DNA of 64,000 bases, from positions 8,275,685-8,339,684 of the forward strand of contig OW804097.1 in NCBI GenBank assembly GCA_942159475.1, in the 5' to 3' direction. Each line of letters opens with the position of its first letter. The first letter of the stretch is position 1. Below the pieces are notes generated by a model that ran no database searches, was not told where the DNA came from, and saw nothing but the letters and a program-made list of their open reading frames with translations. Positions 1-11,660 of the stretch are shown here, piece by piece. Position numbers and translations under genes: made by a program. Origin of the DNA: Sthenelais limicola. Lineage: Eukaryota > Annelida > Polychaeta > Phyllodocida > Sigalionidae.

Positions 1-3000
1 TTTGCCTCTCCAGTATGCTCACACTGTAAGGGTATCCAGCACCACCTTCTATCTGTATATCATGCAGGTATTCACCCTTATATGTGGACACACTCACACA
101 AGAGTTGTATCTCTCACATACAAGGATGTACTCACCCCCACCCACAGTACACATACCATATGGATATTTGAGTTTCCGGTTGGAATGTTTGTTCCGGATT
201 GATCTGCTTTTCATAGTTTGGGGATTCATGACAAGGACATCACTGTTACATAAACTAAGCAACACATCACCAGTTTGAGCTAAATGAATGATACCCTTTT
301 TGTTATCCAACACATGGTCTATTGGATAGTGACTTCGCAACATCAGGTCCCTGCTGTACAGGAATACTGTGGGTGAATTACACGGGTTTATATAAATATA
401 TGAGGTGTCTATAGCTGCACTGTAAGGCTCTATAAGAGGAGTCCACTCCCTGACCTCTCCCTTGTTAACATCATTAATCACCAGTTTACCTGTATCCATC
501 ATAGTCATAACCCATGATCCATCCTCAGCTGTGCTGATGTGTGTAGGGTTTGTTGCAGCATGTATGAGTGAAGCTGTACAGGAGGAGGTTGCCACATTGT
601 AGTTAACCTGGTGGAGGCCTGTAGATGTAGTAACAAGTAGTTGACCATCATGTGTCCACGCTACTGTAGGCCGGTAATGACAAGATGGAATCTGCCATGT
701 TGTCTTGTACTTGGCTGGAAAAACATGGAATTTAGGACAATGTATATGTATAGAAATTGTGTAACTCACTCTAGATACATGGTTTTCAGAGCAATGTGTG
801 TATGATAAAACAGTATAAAACAGGGTAGAAGGACCAAGCAGTATACATAGTAGTTTAGTAAATATCCCTGGCTTCACTGAGGGCAAGCTTATCATTCAAT
901 GTTCTATTCACACTAGTTCAAAGTAGTAGTTGTTCCACCAGGACCTAGGTTTCGTAGTTCTAAGGTCTAGTAAATAGTGGGAGGATTATATAGGAAAAAT
1001 AGTTTATCATAAATAAACATTAGTTACTCAACTAAGATATTATACGGTCTAGCTAATATATTTCATATCAAGACATAAACAGTGTTCAAAATGTTGAAAA
1101 AGGTATCAGTCAGAATTTATTTTCTATTCAACAGAGGCATTTGACGGTTTTCTGAAAAGCGGTCGTTGAATCATTTCAATTCAATTCCCTGTAAGGAAAA
1201 CATTCCTTACCTTTGGTTGGTGCAGGTACAGGTGCAGGCACATATGGAACTCTAGAGAGTATGTTTGACGGAGGCTCACCATCTCGGACCAGAGAAGCAA
1301 ATGCCTCCACCTCAGGAGACAATGTAACGTCAAGTTTGTCCAGGGAGTCGAGCTTGTCCAGGGGAAGGTCCATCCAAGGCTGATCTACTTGAAGATGGAT
1401 GAGATCTGAAGACAACGCCTTCCATTGAAGAGATTGCTTGTACTGCACCCTCACCTGTAAATTTATTTTTTTGTTTTGATCAAAGGAATTTCAGCGACAT
1501 AAGAGAATATGAAGGTAAAGTGAGAAAACAGGATCTAAATTCTTTCTCTCTCTTGTCTCTCTCGCTCTGAGAGAATAGAGAGAGACAGTGAGAAAGATAG
1601 AGAGAGCTAGAGAGGAGGGGAGAAAGAAAGAGAAAGGTGTGTAGGAGGAGTATAAGTGGGCACGGGAAGATGGGGGCATATCCCACTCCGAATCTCGCCT
1701 ATTCTTTAGCATCAGAAAGTCATTTATAAGCTTATCCCATTACTAATTAGTAAGATATGCAACAGTGACATGGAAAAGTGACAGAGATAACACATCTAAA
1801 ATGTATGACCGACAATGTACATAGACCTATGCTGCCTTCCCCTTAACAGAAGACATCAAATTGACGACGTTCTTCAATTCAAATTTGAATTGTACTTCAA
1901 TTCTGTCAATATTAAATCGAAATTTGATTTTGATATTCTTTTGATAGTTTTACTTGAGAAATGAATCACTCTTTCTATACTTTCTATTTAACAAACATAG
2001 AATGGACTTAAATAGCGGAAATGTCAATTCTGGACAATGTACTTACATGGCGTGACATCCTTGAAATGTATGACAGGTTGCCATCAGACCATTCATCAAT
2101 GACCCTTTTCGCTTCATCACGATGATGCTCTACATACTCCACCATTTCAGCCCTGCGCTTCTCTATACCGTTATCAAGTGTCTTGAGGTGTTCTGCCTTG
2201 GCACCAATTCTTTTATTCTGACTGATCATGTATTGAAAGATTGTGTTCTTAATTTTAGGCTTTCCACTTGAATGCTGATGCTTACATAGCTTCTCTTCTT
2301 TAGCACCACACCTGTATATGTTACACGTCACACAGAATGTCTCTGTTTTCTTCCCATGGAGACAACACACATCTGCATCATGTTTGTGGATGATCTGATG
2401 GTCATTATCATCATGGTCTTTGATGCAGGCACCACACAGTAACTTCTTACACCCAGTGCAGAAATGCTTCCTGAAAGATAAGTTAAGTTGGCAGGAACAG
2501 AGGTGACAAACATCATCTTTTGAACCATCCTTCTTGAGATCTGCAACAAAGTCCATGAAAACTTCATCTTCTTCCAGTCCAATTTGTCCACTGTTTGGGA
2601 GTGTCTTGGTAACCTCCCCACAATCAGGTACCGGGCATGTTATACCCTCTGTCTTATCATCTTCCACTATGAAACTGGCGCCCTTGACACATGGCCGACA
2701 GATATAGTGTCCACACTGTACCAGGATATACGCCTTGATTGTATATACCTCCAGGCACGCTGGACATTTGATGCAGGATGATCTGAAAAACAAGAAGTTA
2801 AGCTGAACACCTTCCTGTAGTATTATCAATAATGAGTTATGACTATTCAAGCTCCTGAATAAGGCTTGAGGTCTTTGACCTAGCAGTGCTGAACTACTAC
2901 AACTTTGATGTTCTTTTTCACTCTTCTTCAGAGAAATTAACCTCTCCACGAGCAGGGCTATCCTCCGGCCATTGTCTTACGGGACTCCATATGGGACTCC

Positions 3001-6000
3001 TCAAACACAACCGCTTTGGCCAGTGTACAGCATTAACACTGCCTGTTAAGAGGCGTGTTTTGTTCATAATTTGGGGCCAGATCCTAAAATTCTGATATTT
3101 TTTCAAAATTAAACATATATGTCACATACACTAAGGATAATACTGCATACTAAGTCTTATGCAGTGTTCCCGAAAACTTTTTAGTGACGCCGGCCAATGT
3201 GGCCGACGTGGACAAGCTCCACGCTGGCCATTGGTCACTGACGCAGGCCATTTTTTACCTACAAAAATAATTGTAATGGTGCCTGTAAATTCTCATGAAA
3301 AAACACCTATGGCTATGGCCGAAACCTTATTTCACAACACCTATGACCGAAACCTTATTTCACCTATGTCAGGGCGGGAGTAATAAAGACTAGGGGAGTT
3401 CGGGGGCATGCCCCCCCGGAATATTTTTAAAACAAGCAATGAAATGATGCCTTCTGGGGACATTTTAACATCATTTTCTAGAAAACTGAAACTTCATTCT
3501 CTGGTGCATTTAAGTATAAATTTGGAGGTTAAATATTAGCTGGATATTAACATAATTTTCCCAGTTTGATTCCCATAATAGTTTTATCATTCGCAGAAAT
3601 TTGGATGAACTGAGGGGAAAATAATTTACTTTAACCAAAGATCACTTAATACTAGCATGTGCATAATTCACTCCTTTCACTTTTGAACAGTCATATCACT
3701 TACTTTAGCATAGGCTGGACATCAACATAGTTTCTGGCAGGGAAGCCCAGCATCTCTACAAGCTGTTGTTGCTTGGTGTTGATCAGAACCCAGAAAAACC
3801 CATGCACCTGGTGCATCTTGCCTTTCATCAAGCGCCCCACCAAATCATGCACCTGGAGTTCCTTGGAATCGAATGCCTGGAAAAGTTATTGCATGACAAA
3901 AACATGTTATCTATGGCTCGAGTTGGTTTCATTCAGAGGGCTCCAAAGGGGCAGCTGTACTTGGCTCGGAGTTACCATCTAGCTTACTTTAACCAAAATA
4001 ATGAGGGCCACCTTTGAGGCATTGACTCACTGGTGGTTTGTTTCCTCCATTATTATGTAAAACCTTTTTCCAGCATGGCATGAAAATCTCCTAAAATAAA
4101 TGGAGGAGACCGGCTGACGTAATCAATAGATGAATAAAAGTTTAACAAACACACACTGTAGTACCTGTACATATTGCGAATGGACACGAGCTGTGTCTCC
4201 AGCCTAGGGTTGGTTTACCAAAACAGAGAATCGCCCTTTGGCTTTTTAAAATGAAGTCAGAAAGAGCTAGCAAGGACTACTAGATCTGAGCCTTGTGTTT
4301 TGATTCATTCAGTCCCACTCAAATTAAATCAAGTTAAAACCCAGCCGCTTAAGGTTTGAAACCGATTGGACCAAAGAAGCCAAACAGTTTAAAAATACCT
4401 GTAAATCTGATTTGAACTGTTCATCAACGACGCCCTTCTGCAGCAGCATGTCCCAGAACTTGTCAGACAAGTCTATTTCAGTCCCAAGTAATGGTATAGA
4501 CTGAAACATCAGGTTGAGCAGCGCCTTATCATCAGTGACCATCCTCAGTCCATCTTTATGCTTTTCCTCCCATGGTTTAGCACTAGAATAGAAGGTAGAT
4601 TATTATTAAAGTGGCTAAGATAGTTTAAATGAGTAGTCATGAAATCTCGTGAAACTTTGTCAGTGTAATCATATATGATAGGTATAGCAATATCTGAAGT
4701 TTTGAGTACCAGCATTGCGTTTTCATTCATTGATTAGTGAATATGTGTAATGACTGGGTCAGAAGCTCTATTCATTTCAAATCCATCAGAATATGGTCAA
4801 GCCACGAAACAGTGCTGCTACAGGCTCCAAGTGGTCAGATATATAAATAACCTTAACCCAGGAGTCTATGGACAACATTTGGTCGAGCCTGGCATTATGT
4901 AACACCAGATGCCAAACCCAACTGACAGTTTGAATATCTGCATGGAGTGCAAAAAACGATTTTGCTCACTATTTTACCAAATATCTGACATAATATGAAT
5001 GTTACAGTTTTGATATCCACAGGAGTTAGTTAGGTAGGGTAAGGTGAACCAAATACTAGAAAAGGAAGTAGAAATTCCGTTACTCGATAATCTAGCCATC
5101 AACAGTGAGAAGTGTCACTTTAAAGTCTAACCAGGGGTCAAAACACAGTGGTCCATGTGAAAATGCTGCTGATATTTTTGTTACTCAACAAAGTTGTTCA
5201 ACTGTAGGTTATGTGTCTATGTGCCCTAGCACACCCTGAACTACAGCTAAAGTAAAATTACAGTAAGATGTTTAGAGAATGAATGCCATAAGTACTCACC
5301 AAGCATCGGCCAAGTTCAATATCTAGAATTTTAAAGAAAATAAGGATTTTTCAGTATAACCAAGCTATTTGATATGCAAAATTCAAATTTAGTATTTTGT
5401 TCCTCCTGTTTCGAAGACATAAATATAATGTTTTGTCATGGCATGTTAGTTCTTGCAAACTTAGGCCAATACGACCTCACAGATATAAATAAAAACTTTT
5501 AAACAGGATATAAAGCAACCAATCCCTGCCCCCATGAAACTGTAACAGATGTTGATGCATTGGACCCTGCATTATCTTGAATGATGCCTGAATTTGCATA
5601 ACAAATTATTGTAGATTATTTCCCTACAATATGATAAATGAAAAGTTACGAGTAAGAGTTTAAAGCTGAATTGATCTTGTATATTTTAATTGCAGCTGCT
5701 TAATAAATTGGGATACTCAAAATCGTGCTTTGAAGCAGGTTAATAATACAGATGTTTGCATAGTGCCTCCTGGGAGAAATTAAAATATAAACCCACACAC
5801 TTACCCTTGTATCAGTTTTGACGGAGGCTGGTGCTTCCTGGCTATTGTTCCCACCGTTGGAAACTTCGTCCAACGATTCCAATCTAGACAGAAAAAATAG
5901 ATAATTAGGAATATCTGAAAGGAAAGAATGGAATCCCTCAAAAGAACATGTAGACCAAAAACTGACTCTTCACGCCACATAGTAAACAGACGGAAATTCT

Positions 6001-9000
6001 TTCTCCTGAATTTTCATCATGGTTTGCTGCTCTGTATGGGCAAAGGTGCACCCAGGCCGTTGTGAGCAAGTATACGCTGGATGCAAAGCTCCATTGTGTG
6101 GACCAGAAGGTTCAGAGACGTAGTCGGAAAAATTGCTGGACGTATTGTGGCCCATGCGAAAACCATTTTCGGCGAAAATAAACACAAGCTTATGACCGCC
6201 ACCCATACCTCTATAACAGAGAACCTATAAACAGCCAAACCCCATCCAACAGACTTTTCTCCCTTAATTCGATCTTAGACTCTCTAATTCTTTCACCAAT
6301 CTACAGGGAATTGCATCAATAACTACATGTGTGAGTTCTGCTCATGGAGATTGAGGAGAATGGGGAAATAAATCTTGTGTTCGCTGCAGGCAATTTCATG
6401 ATTCATATTAATCATGAAAATATATCTTGCATCTGCAATCTATTTCTATAATAAGCGAACGCAAACCTCCTAGGTCTGCACACTTCCTGGATTTCTATAG
6501 TTTACAAAAGAAGGAGGATTGAAACAGTGGTAGATGGGTTGCTGGCGGTAATACAGGTGAGGACTGGAAATGTGCTTTGGCAACACCTATTGATCTTACA
6601 AATGCTGACTTGCATGAAACAGTTCAGGATAACAAGTCGGAATTAGCTACATTGTCTGCTTAAGTGGATAATTCATCAGCTCGATTGTTTGGGCTATGAT
6701 ATTGGACCCCAGGCTGACGTCTGGTACAGCCAGTGGTTGAAGTAAGGGGGAAAAATGGTTGCCTGCAAGCTACTGACAAAATCAGGTTGCCTGGTTGCCC
6801 TGAGAAATGACACAATTGTTGACATAAAGGACAAAATGGCTTGCCTGGGTTGGCAAGCTTGTGGCCAAAACAGCTTGGCTACCGTGATTTTTATTTGTCA
6901 AATGGCCCGGGCAAACCTTTATTTTGATCACTGACTGCTAACGTGGGAGGTATGTAGATGTCCGGGGAGCGGGGACACCTAATAGATATATTCTTATTAA
7001 ATATTGATTTGGAGATTAAGGCTTAGTGCTGGGAGTATTCAATATCTGTAGAGTTGTAATGCAGCGTTCGAAATAACAGCTTGCCCCGAGCCATTTGGCA
7101 AGTAAAAATCGTGGCGGGCAAGTTGCTTTGGCCATGAGCTTGCCCGCCCGGGCAAGCTAACATTACAGCAAGATTCAGGTGCATTTAATGACTGACTAAT
7201 TTATATGACTTCTCAGTGTGTGAAATTAACTTTTTTTTTCACCCGCCAACTTGGCGGGTGAAATCAGATATTTAACCGCCCACAGAAGTCTATCGGCCAT
7301 CTAATTACCCCTCAATAAAAGAAGATCAAGTGATTTCAATCACACAATTAAGTCCTTTCTTTGTACCAAAACAAGATACTCCAGTACAGAATACTTGACA
7401 TATTTCGTCATACTATTTAAAGCAAATCATCATGCACTATTAAATTGCGATATACTTGAATACTGAATTACTCAAACCCATCACAATGGACGTTAAATTC
7501 TACTCTTTCTGTCTCTGTCTCACCTTCCTTTACCTGCTAAGGAGGGCGGGTAACTTTTGGGTTTCAGTATTTAACACCTGCTCGCATAATGTTTTACCCG
7601 CATTTGGCAGCGGGCGGGTGTTAATTTCACACTCTGCCTTCTTAGAGACAAAGTAAGGGGATATTACAATCGTTTTTAATGTGCTTTATAGTTACTTTAT
7701 AAAATTGAATACATAATCTTTTCCTCGGAAAAAGATAGCCACTTCCATACAAAGCTACCAACGATAATTCTGACCAATGGAAATTTGAGAAATACTCTTC
7801 AGTTGTAGTCTACCTTCACGATCCAATAAATATTTGTAAGTCAAGTGGCCATATACAGACATACAGGGTTTCTCGGGTAAGTAAAAATTACAGGGTTCCG
7901 GGTCAGTAAAAAGTCTGTAAAAGTAATTATGATTTTGGGGTTTTAAGGACCTTAAATGTCAGAAATTTTCTATGTGCATCCCTCTAAAATTAGTAGAATT
8001 CACTAAAATAGCACTCATAATACTAAAAGATTTCCTAAGGGAGCATGCCCCTGAACACAATAAAATTTTGCATTTTCTATGCTGTCAAATATTGCTTGCG
8101 AGTACCCTGATCAGAGGTCTATCATTTTAATTTCTTTGTATTCTTTACAATCATCAAATCCATGTAAAATAACTACTTTTGGGCTTGTTGTGTATCTTAA
8201 AAACCTTTTTTCGCCTGCTAACGACTTTATTTTGTGAGTAAAAAGGCAATATAAATTGGGCTAATTAGTCAGTAATTTTGAAGACTATAGACTTAGTATT
8301 AATGACTCTATGCTTATTATTTACTATTTTATACTTTACTCATTATGTTGGTGGGCAACCTGAAATTCTGGCGGGCAAGCTGATTTGTCATGGAACTTGC
8401 CCGGAGGGGCAAGCTAATTTTTTTCCTTATTTTGACCACTGTAATGGTATCTTAGATGAGCTAGTCGATTTGTAAGAATAACTCAAAGTAGAGAGAGATG
8501 TGCTGAATAGCTGGTTTTATTCAATAGTTGTAGAGTATTAAAGTGTAGAGAACAGTAACTGCTCAACAGAGCATTGGTTCCCCAGGATTCCAGTTATTAT
8601 ATATGTTACAGTCCTCCAGGTAGTTAGTAGTGGTACAGCTTGTAGGTCCAGGTAGTAGATGGTACTGACTGACAGGGAGAAGGCACCGTTTATACTATAG
8701 GCCCATGACTGGATTGCACCTATTCTTACAGAAAACGTTTAAAAAAAGACTGGTAGGCATGCCCCTGGGTGTGTAACACAAGCTGGTTTATCATAAGTGC
8801 ATATCCGAACATGGGGAACTCTGGATAGAATCTAGCCGAGATAAGCAGATTTAAATGGAGGAATAGTAGTAATACGCTAGCAAACAGATGCTATACATGT
8901 TTATACTTGCCTTGCCACGAGGTCGGCCTTACAACCTAAAACATCTGCTCCCCTCTTCTTGAGTTGTTCCTTGAGTTGCTTCATCGTCATCCTTCCGTAT

Positions 9001-9047
9001 GGATGGTCCCTAGGGACATGGGGGCCTTTATCCTTGACCTTAGGCAT
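1..9047 (-). CDS. Gene A: SAP-CARD-RING-Bbox-coiled coil-NHL-like propeller protein (TRIM-like), 3' end outside window
   Basis: Eight coding exons read on the minus strand: 9047-8911, 5883-5805, 5322-5300, 4582-4399, 3876-3704, 2782-2047, 1454-1211 and 714 to beyond base 1. All junctions keep frame; the donor at 8910 is GC (gcaagt), the rest are GT, and every acceptor is AG. At least 763 residues. Exon 1 starts at an ATG and encodes a SAP motif (about residues 19-49, LKEQLKKRG...GCKADLVARL) that is completed by exon 2. Residues about 85-199 form a CARD-like death fold. The RING (CPAC...CGHYICRPC...CPVPDC, C3HC4) begins near 205, followed by two B-boxes, a helical coiled coil, and a propeller ending in NHL-like blades (KYPYGMCTV..GEYILVCER). 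SAP motifs bind nucleic acid, CARDs recruit partners, and RINGs recruit E2 enzymes. The role is inferred: an E3 ligase in innate immunity or RNP control. The last exon is open to the window edge. Paralogue of gene B. Confidence 0.85.
2798..3700. repeat. Gene A intron with a TIR-type repeat end
   Basis: This intron between the RING exon and the second CARD exon contains cagtgttcccgaaaac at 3162, followed by short GGCC-rich palindromes (gccggccaatgtggccgac). That resembles the CAGTG-type ends of hAT-like elements at 7062 and 16459. I found no matching right terminus, so only one end is supported. Confidence 0.3.
6745..6933 (-). repeat. One terminus of a GCAAGC-rich inverted-repeat element
   Basis: Read on the minus strand from 6933 it begins cagtgatcaaaataaagg and then runs in parallel with the left arm of the neighbouring 7062-8441 element, including the gggccattt and ggcaagc blocks. 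The two arms face away from each other, so this is an inverted, truncated copy of the same family. Confidence 0.5.
7062..8441. mobile_element. Non-autonomous DNA transposon (CAGTG-type TIRs), 1.4 kb
   Basis: The left end is cagcgttcgaaataac with a GCAAGC-rich arm. The right end, read inverted, is cagtggtcaaaataagg with the same GGCAAGC blocks. TAATG directly flanks both ends, so it is a candidate target duplication. There is no transposase ORF. It is interrupted by a second element (7214-7636). Confidence 0.55.
7214..7636. mobile_element. Small MITE nested in the 7062-8441 element
   Basis: Terminal inverted repeats cagtgtgtgaaattaac (left) and cagagtgtgaaattaac (right, inverted), each followed by GGCGGGTG-rich arms that can fold back. 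About 420 bp with no coding potential. No clear flanking duplication. Confidence 0.55.
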
Positions 9048-9770
9048 GGTAGTGGTTGGTCGATTCTAGGTTTGTTGGATGGTTGATTAGTAGATTCCTT
9101 CAGCCAAAAGTGTCTTCACCTATGAAATCATAAAAATAGCTGATCAGTTATCAACAGCAGTGGTGTACAAGTTGAATTGCCTTTTGTTCCAGCGGGTGGT
9201 ATAGAATTGTTGATATACAGTTCCTCAAGCTAAAAGTGACCTCCCTAACTCACTAGACTTAGCAAGTCATGATTAAATATCATAGTAATGTAGCATGTCT
9301 GTAATGCATGCATATACATGTATACACGCGGTAGTTTTATTTCCAATTTTCATATCAATACAATGGTCTTATGGAAATAGGATTCTTGTATACCTTTGTG
9401 ATACACCTTCTGTGTGTAGGTTACCATGAATTTTTAAATCTTACATATAGTTTGTCTGACTCAGGGTGAGTTAACATGATTTCTGGATTAATCAATTTGG
9501 AATATGTGTAAGACATGACTAAAGCTCAATTAACATATGTTACACTTGCAGCACCATTTGTTTCATGGTTCAATAGTCTGCTCATATTGTTGTTTTAGTG
9601 GGGGGTTTTCTTACATAGAGATGACAAAACCCTAATCACTATTGTTAATGTCTGAGTATATTTTATGTGTGTTACGAGTTAAGAGTAAATTTATTGTTTT
9701 ATTGTTAAAGTAATTAAGGTGCCTAAATAAAGAAATTAATTGTATTGAATGAACTTGGCCATAGTGAGTC
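9048..9770. other. Upstream region of gene A
   Basis: Immediate 5' flank of gene A on the minus strand. It holds the presumed 5' UTR and promoter, with no ORF and no convincing TATA or initiator that I would name. It is AT-rich single-copy-looking sequence. Confidence 0.4.
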
Positions 9771-9773
9771 AGT

Positions 9774-10095
9774 GTGTTATCCATTATCACAATAGGACGC
9801 GGCTTTGAGGTATTGCCTCCTCATGAAGGCATGAGTCAGCGTATTGCACCAGACCCATCCCTCCATAGATGTAGAGTACATTGCTTCTGGGATGAGTCGC
9901 TCGCGACCTCATCTCTGGACTTCCCTTCCAATCCTTCTATACTAAGTAATTCTCATGCAATGATACTAGGGGCTTAATGTTCTACAACGGCCGGAAGATT
10001 GGGTATAAATCCTGAATGGTACCCAGAGGCCTGTCGATCTGTTCATCAAATTTGTAACCCATAGATGAATAAAAGATTGCTCTATTCTATTCTAT
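9774..10095 (+). repeat. Retroposon 3' end (SINE or LINE tail)
   Basis: Ends in cccatagatgaataaaagattg followed by (ttcta)n. This is the short-tandem tail typical of CR1/Jockey-type LINEs and their SINE partners. No reverse transcriptase reading frame is seen upstream, so it is either a SINE or a severely 5'-truncated LINE. Confidence 0.45.
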
Positions 10096-10150
10096 AACAT
10101 TGCTGCAAGGTCCAGCTAAGATGATGAAATCCTAATAATATATTAAGACC

Positions 10151-11050
10151 CAGTGTGCGACACAACCGCTGGTCCGACGGACCCAGTCTATGAAAAATGG
10201 CGTCGGGCCATGAACTTTTCCAAAGCACTGGTCCGACTGGCCATGAGAAAATTGAGAGGTCCAATTTCATCAGCTGTCTCTCATAATTCAACCTTTATAA
10301 TTCCCTTATAAACTCACCATAGGTTTCAATAAACTGAGTAAGATTACAAATGAATTATATATAAAACTCAGGAATTAGAACTATTCAGCCACTAATAGAT
10401 TAATGTATACCCCTCTTATCCTGCATCAATTTCGTGCAGCTTATTTAACTTCACAATATCTATGCCAGATAATAATTGGTCTGCTTTTCTTCGTAGGTGA
10501 GGGTGTCTATCATATATTGTAAAAGTTGAGAAGAAATATACAGACTTTTTCAATACTTTATAAACTAATTGCCTAAGGCATACGCACGGTATAAAAAATG
10601 AGAAAAACAATAAGTTTACCATTTGATTAAGTTCAGAGAGCAATTGATAACAGTATAGAACTCTTTGGATAACTATTTTAGCATGGCCCCTATGTGGTAT
10701 ATTTTTCTGTTAGGTAAAAGAACCAGAAATTTATTTCCAATGGAGATTTCTCTTTCATTCTAGACATACGCACGGTATGCATATTCAGGCGTATGCATGG
10801 GATATATATTTTGGGTTACTTGAAGATATCAAACACATTTAGGTGTGTATATGAAATGGGTCTAATTCTTCTTCTCTAGATATTCAAGTATTGAATATTC
10901 ATTGGTGATTTATTGTTATCATATGACATGATATTTGAGGTATTCTATTCAGATTATATTCGGACCATGGAAAAACTAGTCTGGCCATGAACTCTCAAAA
11001 AGTCATGGCCCGACTGTATATGGCAACCCAACCCACTATGTCGCACACTG
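10151..11050. mobile_element. MITE-like element with CAGTGTGCGACA inverted ends, 0.9 kb
   Basis: The left end is cagtgtgcgacacaac and the right end, inverted, is cagtgtgcgacatagt. Similarity continues for about 90 bp through gtcgggccatgaactttt-like blocks. No transposase ORF. It contains a segment (around 10740-10800, catacgcacggtatgc) that recurs inverted near 62.85 kb. No clear target duplication. Confidence 0.55.
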
Positions 11051-11400
11051 AATTTGAAGACCCCAGGTCTTGTCAGAAATAGACTTCACTTACACTTACA
11101 GACCTACCGACATGAAGACCTGGATTACTCTGACTTGACTGAATGGACTGGACTTAAAGAGTTTACTGACTAGACTGAATTGGACTGCGCGTTCTGACTA
11201 TGGTCCGGCTTTGCACCTAATGTATAAGCCAGTTCATGGTCTCAGCCGCGTGTTGCATCATTGCCGCGTGATAAACAAGAGCAGGCTGACCAACGGCTAC
11301 CTTCATTATCGCCCACACACCGTTCATGTTTTGTGGCGATCATTAAAGTTCTAAGCAGAATACAATTCTTAAACATGGACATCACCATTTCCTAGCTGGT
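11051..11400. other. Flank of the LTR element
   Basis: No gene. The motif catgttttgtggcgatcatt (11328-11347) recurs slightly changed beyond the far LTR (about 35347), so the target locus itself may lie in a repeat. Confidence 0.35.
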
Positions 11401-11404
11401 CTCG

Positions 11405-11639
11405 TGTTATATTATAGGGAGCGATGGAATAAGAAGGTCCGTTCACAGCAATGACTATTATAAGAATGTTTATTAGACTGCGTTGGTGGGTGACGCGGGG
11501 GTCACCCACGTGACTGGGCACGCAGGCCTGTCACTAGGTGAGAGGGGGGTTACTACCCAATAGGTACATACATGTCAATATACAAGAGTAATATATAATA
11601 AAGGCATAAAATAAAGTAGTAGTTAACCTATATATAGCA
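11405..11639 (-). repeat. 3' LTR
   Basis: 235 bp, beginning tgttatattatagggagcg and ending cctatatatagca on the plus strand, so it has TG...CA termini. It differs from the other LTR at only two positions. The minus strand contains AATAAA (in ctaataaac), a plausible polyadenylation signal. Confidence 0.9.
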
Positions 11640-11660
11640 TAGCTCCCTCCTCTCTTTCCA
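11640..11660 (-). other. Polypurine tract
   Basis: The minus strand reads GGAAAGAGAGGAGGGAGCTA directly against the 3' LTR, which is the expected position and composition of the plus-strand primer site of an LTR element. Confidence 0.85.

Larger units (their letters stand above)
5884..8910 (-). other. Gene A intron 1 (GC-AG), filled with MITE-like elements
   Basis: Intron of about 3 kb joining the SAP exon to the next exon. The splice completes an Arg codon (AG plus A) and continues the SAP helix, which supports the GC donor. The right half is almost wholly made of inverted-repeat elements (6745-6933 and 7062-8441). No further exon was recognised between 5890 and 6740. Confidence 0.6.
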
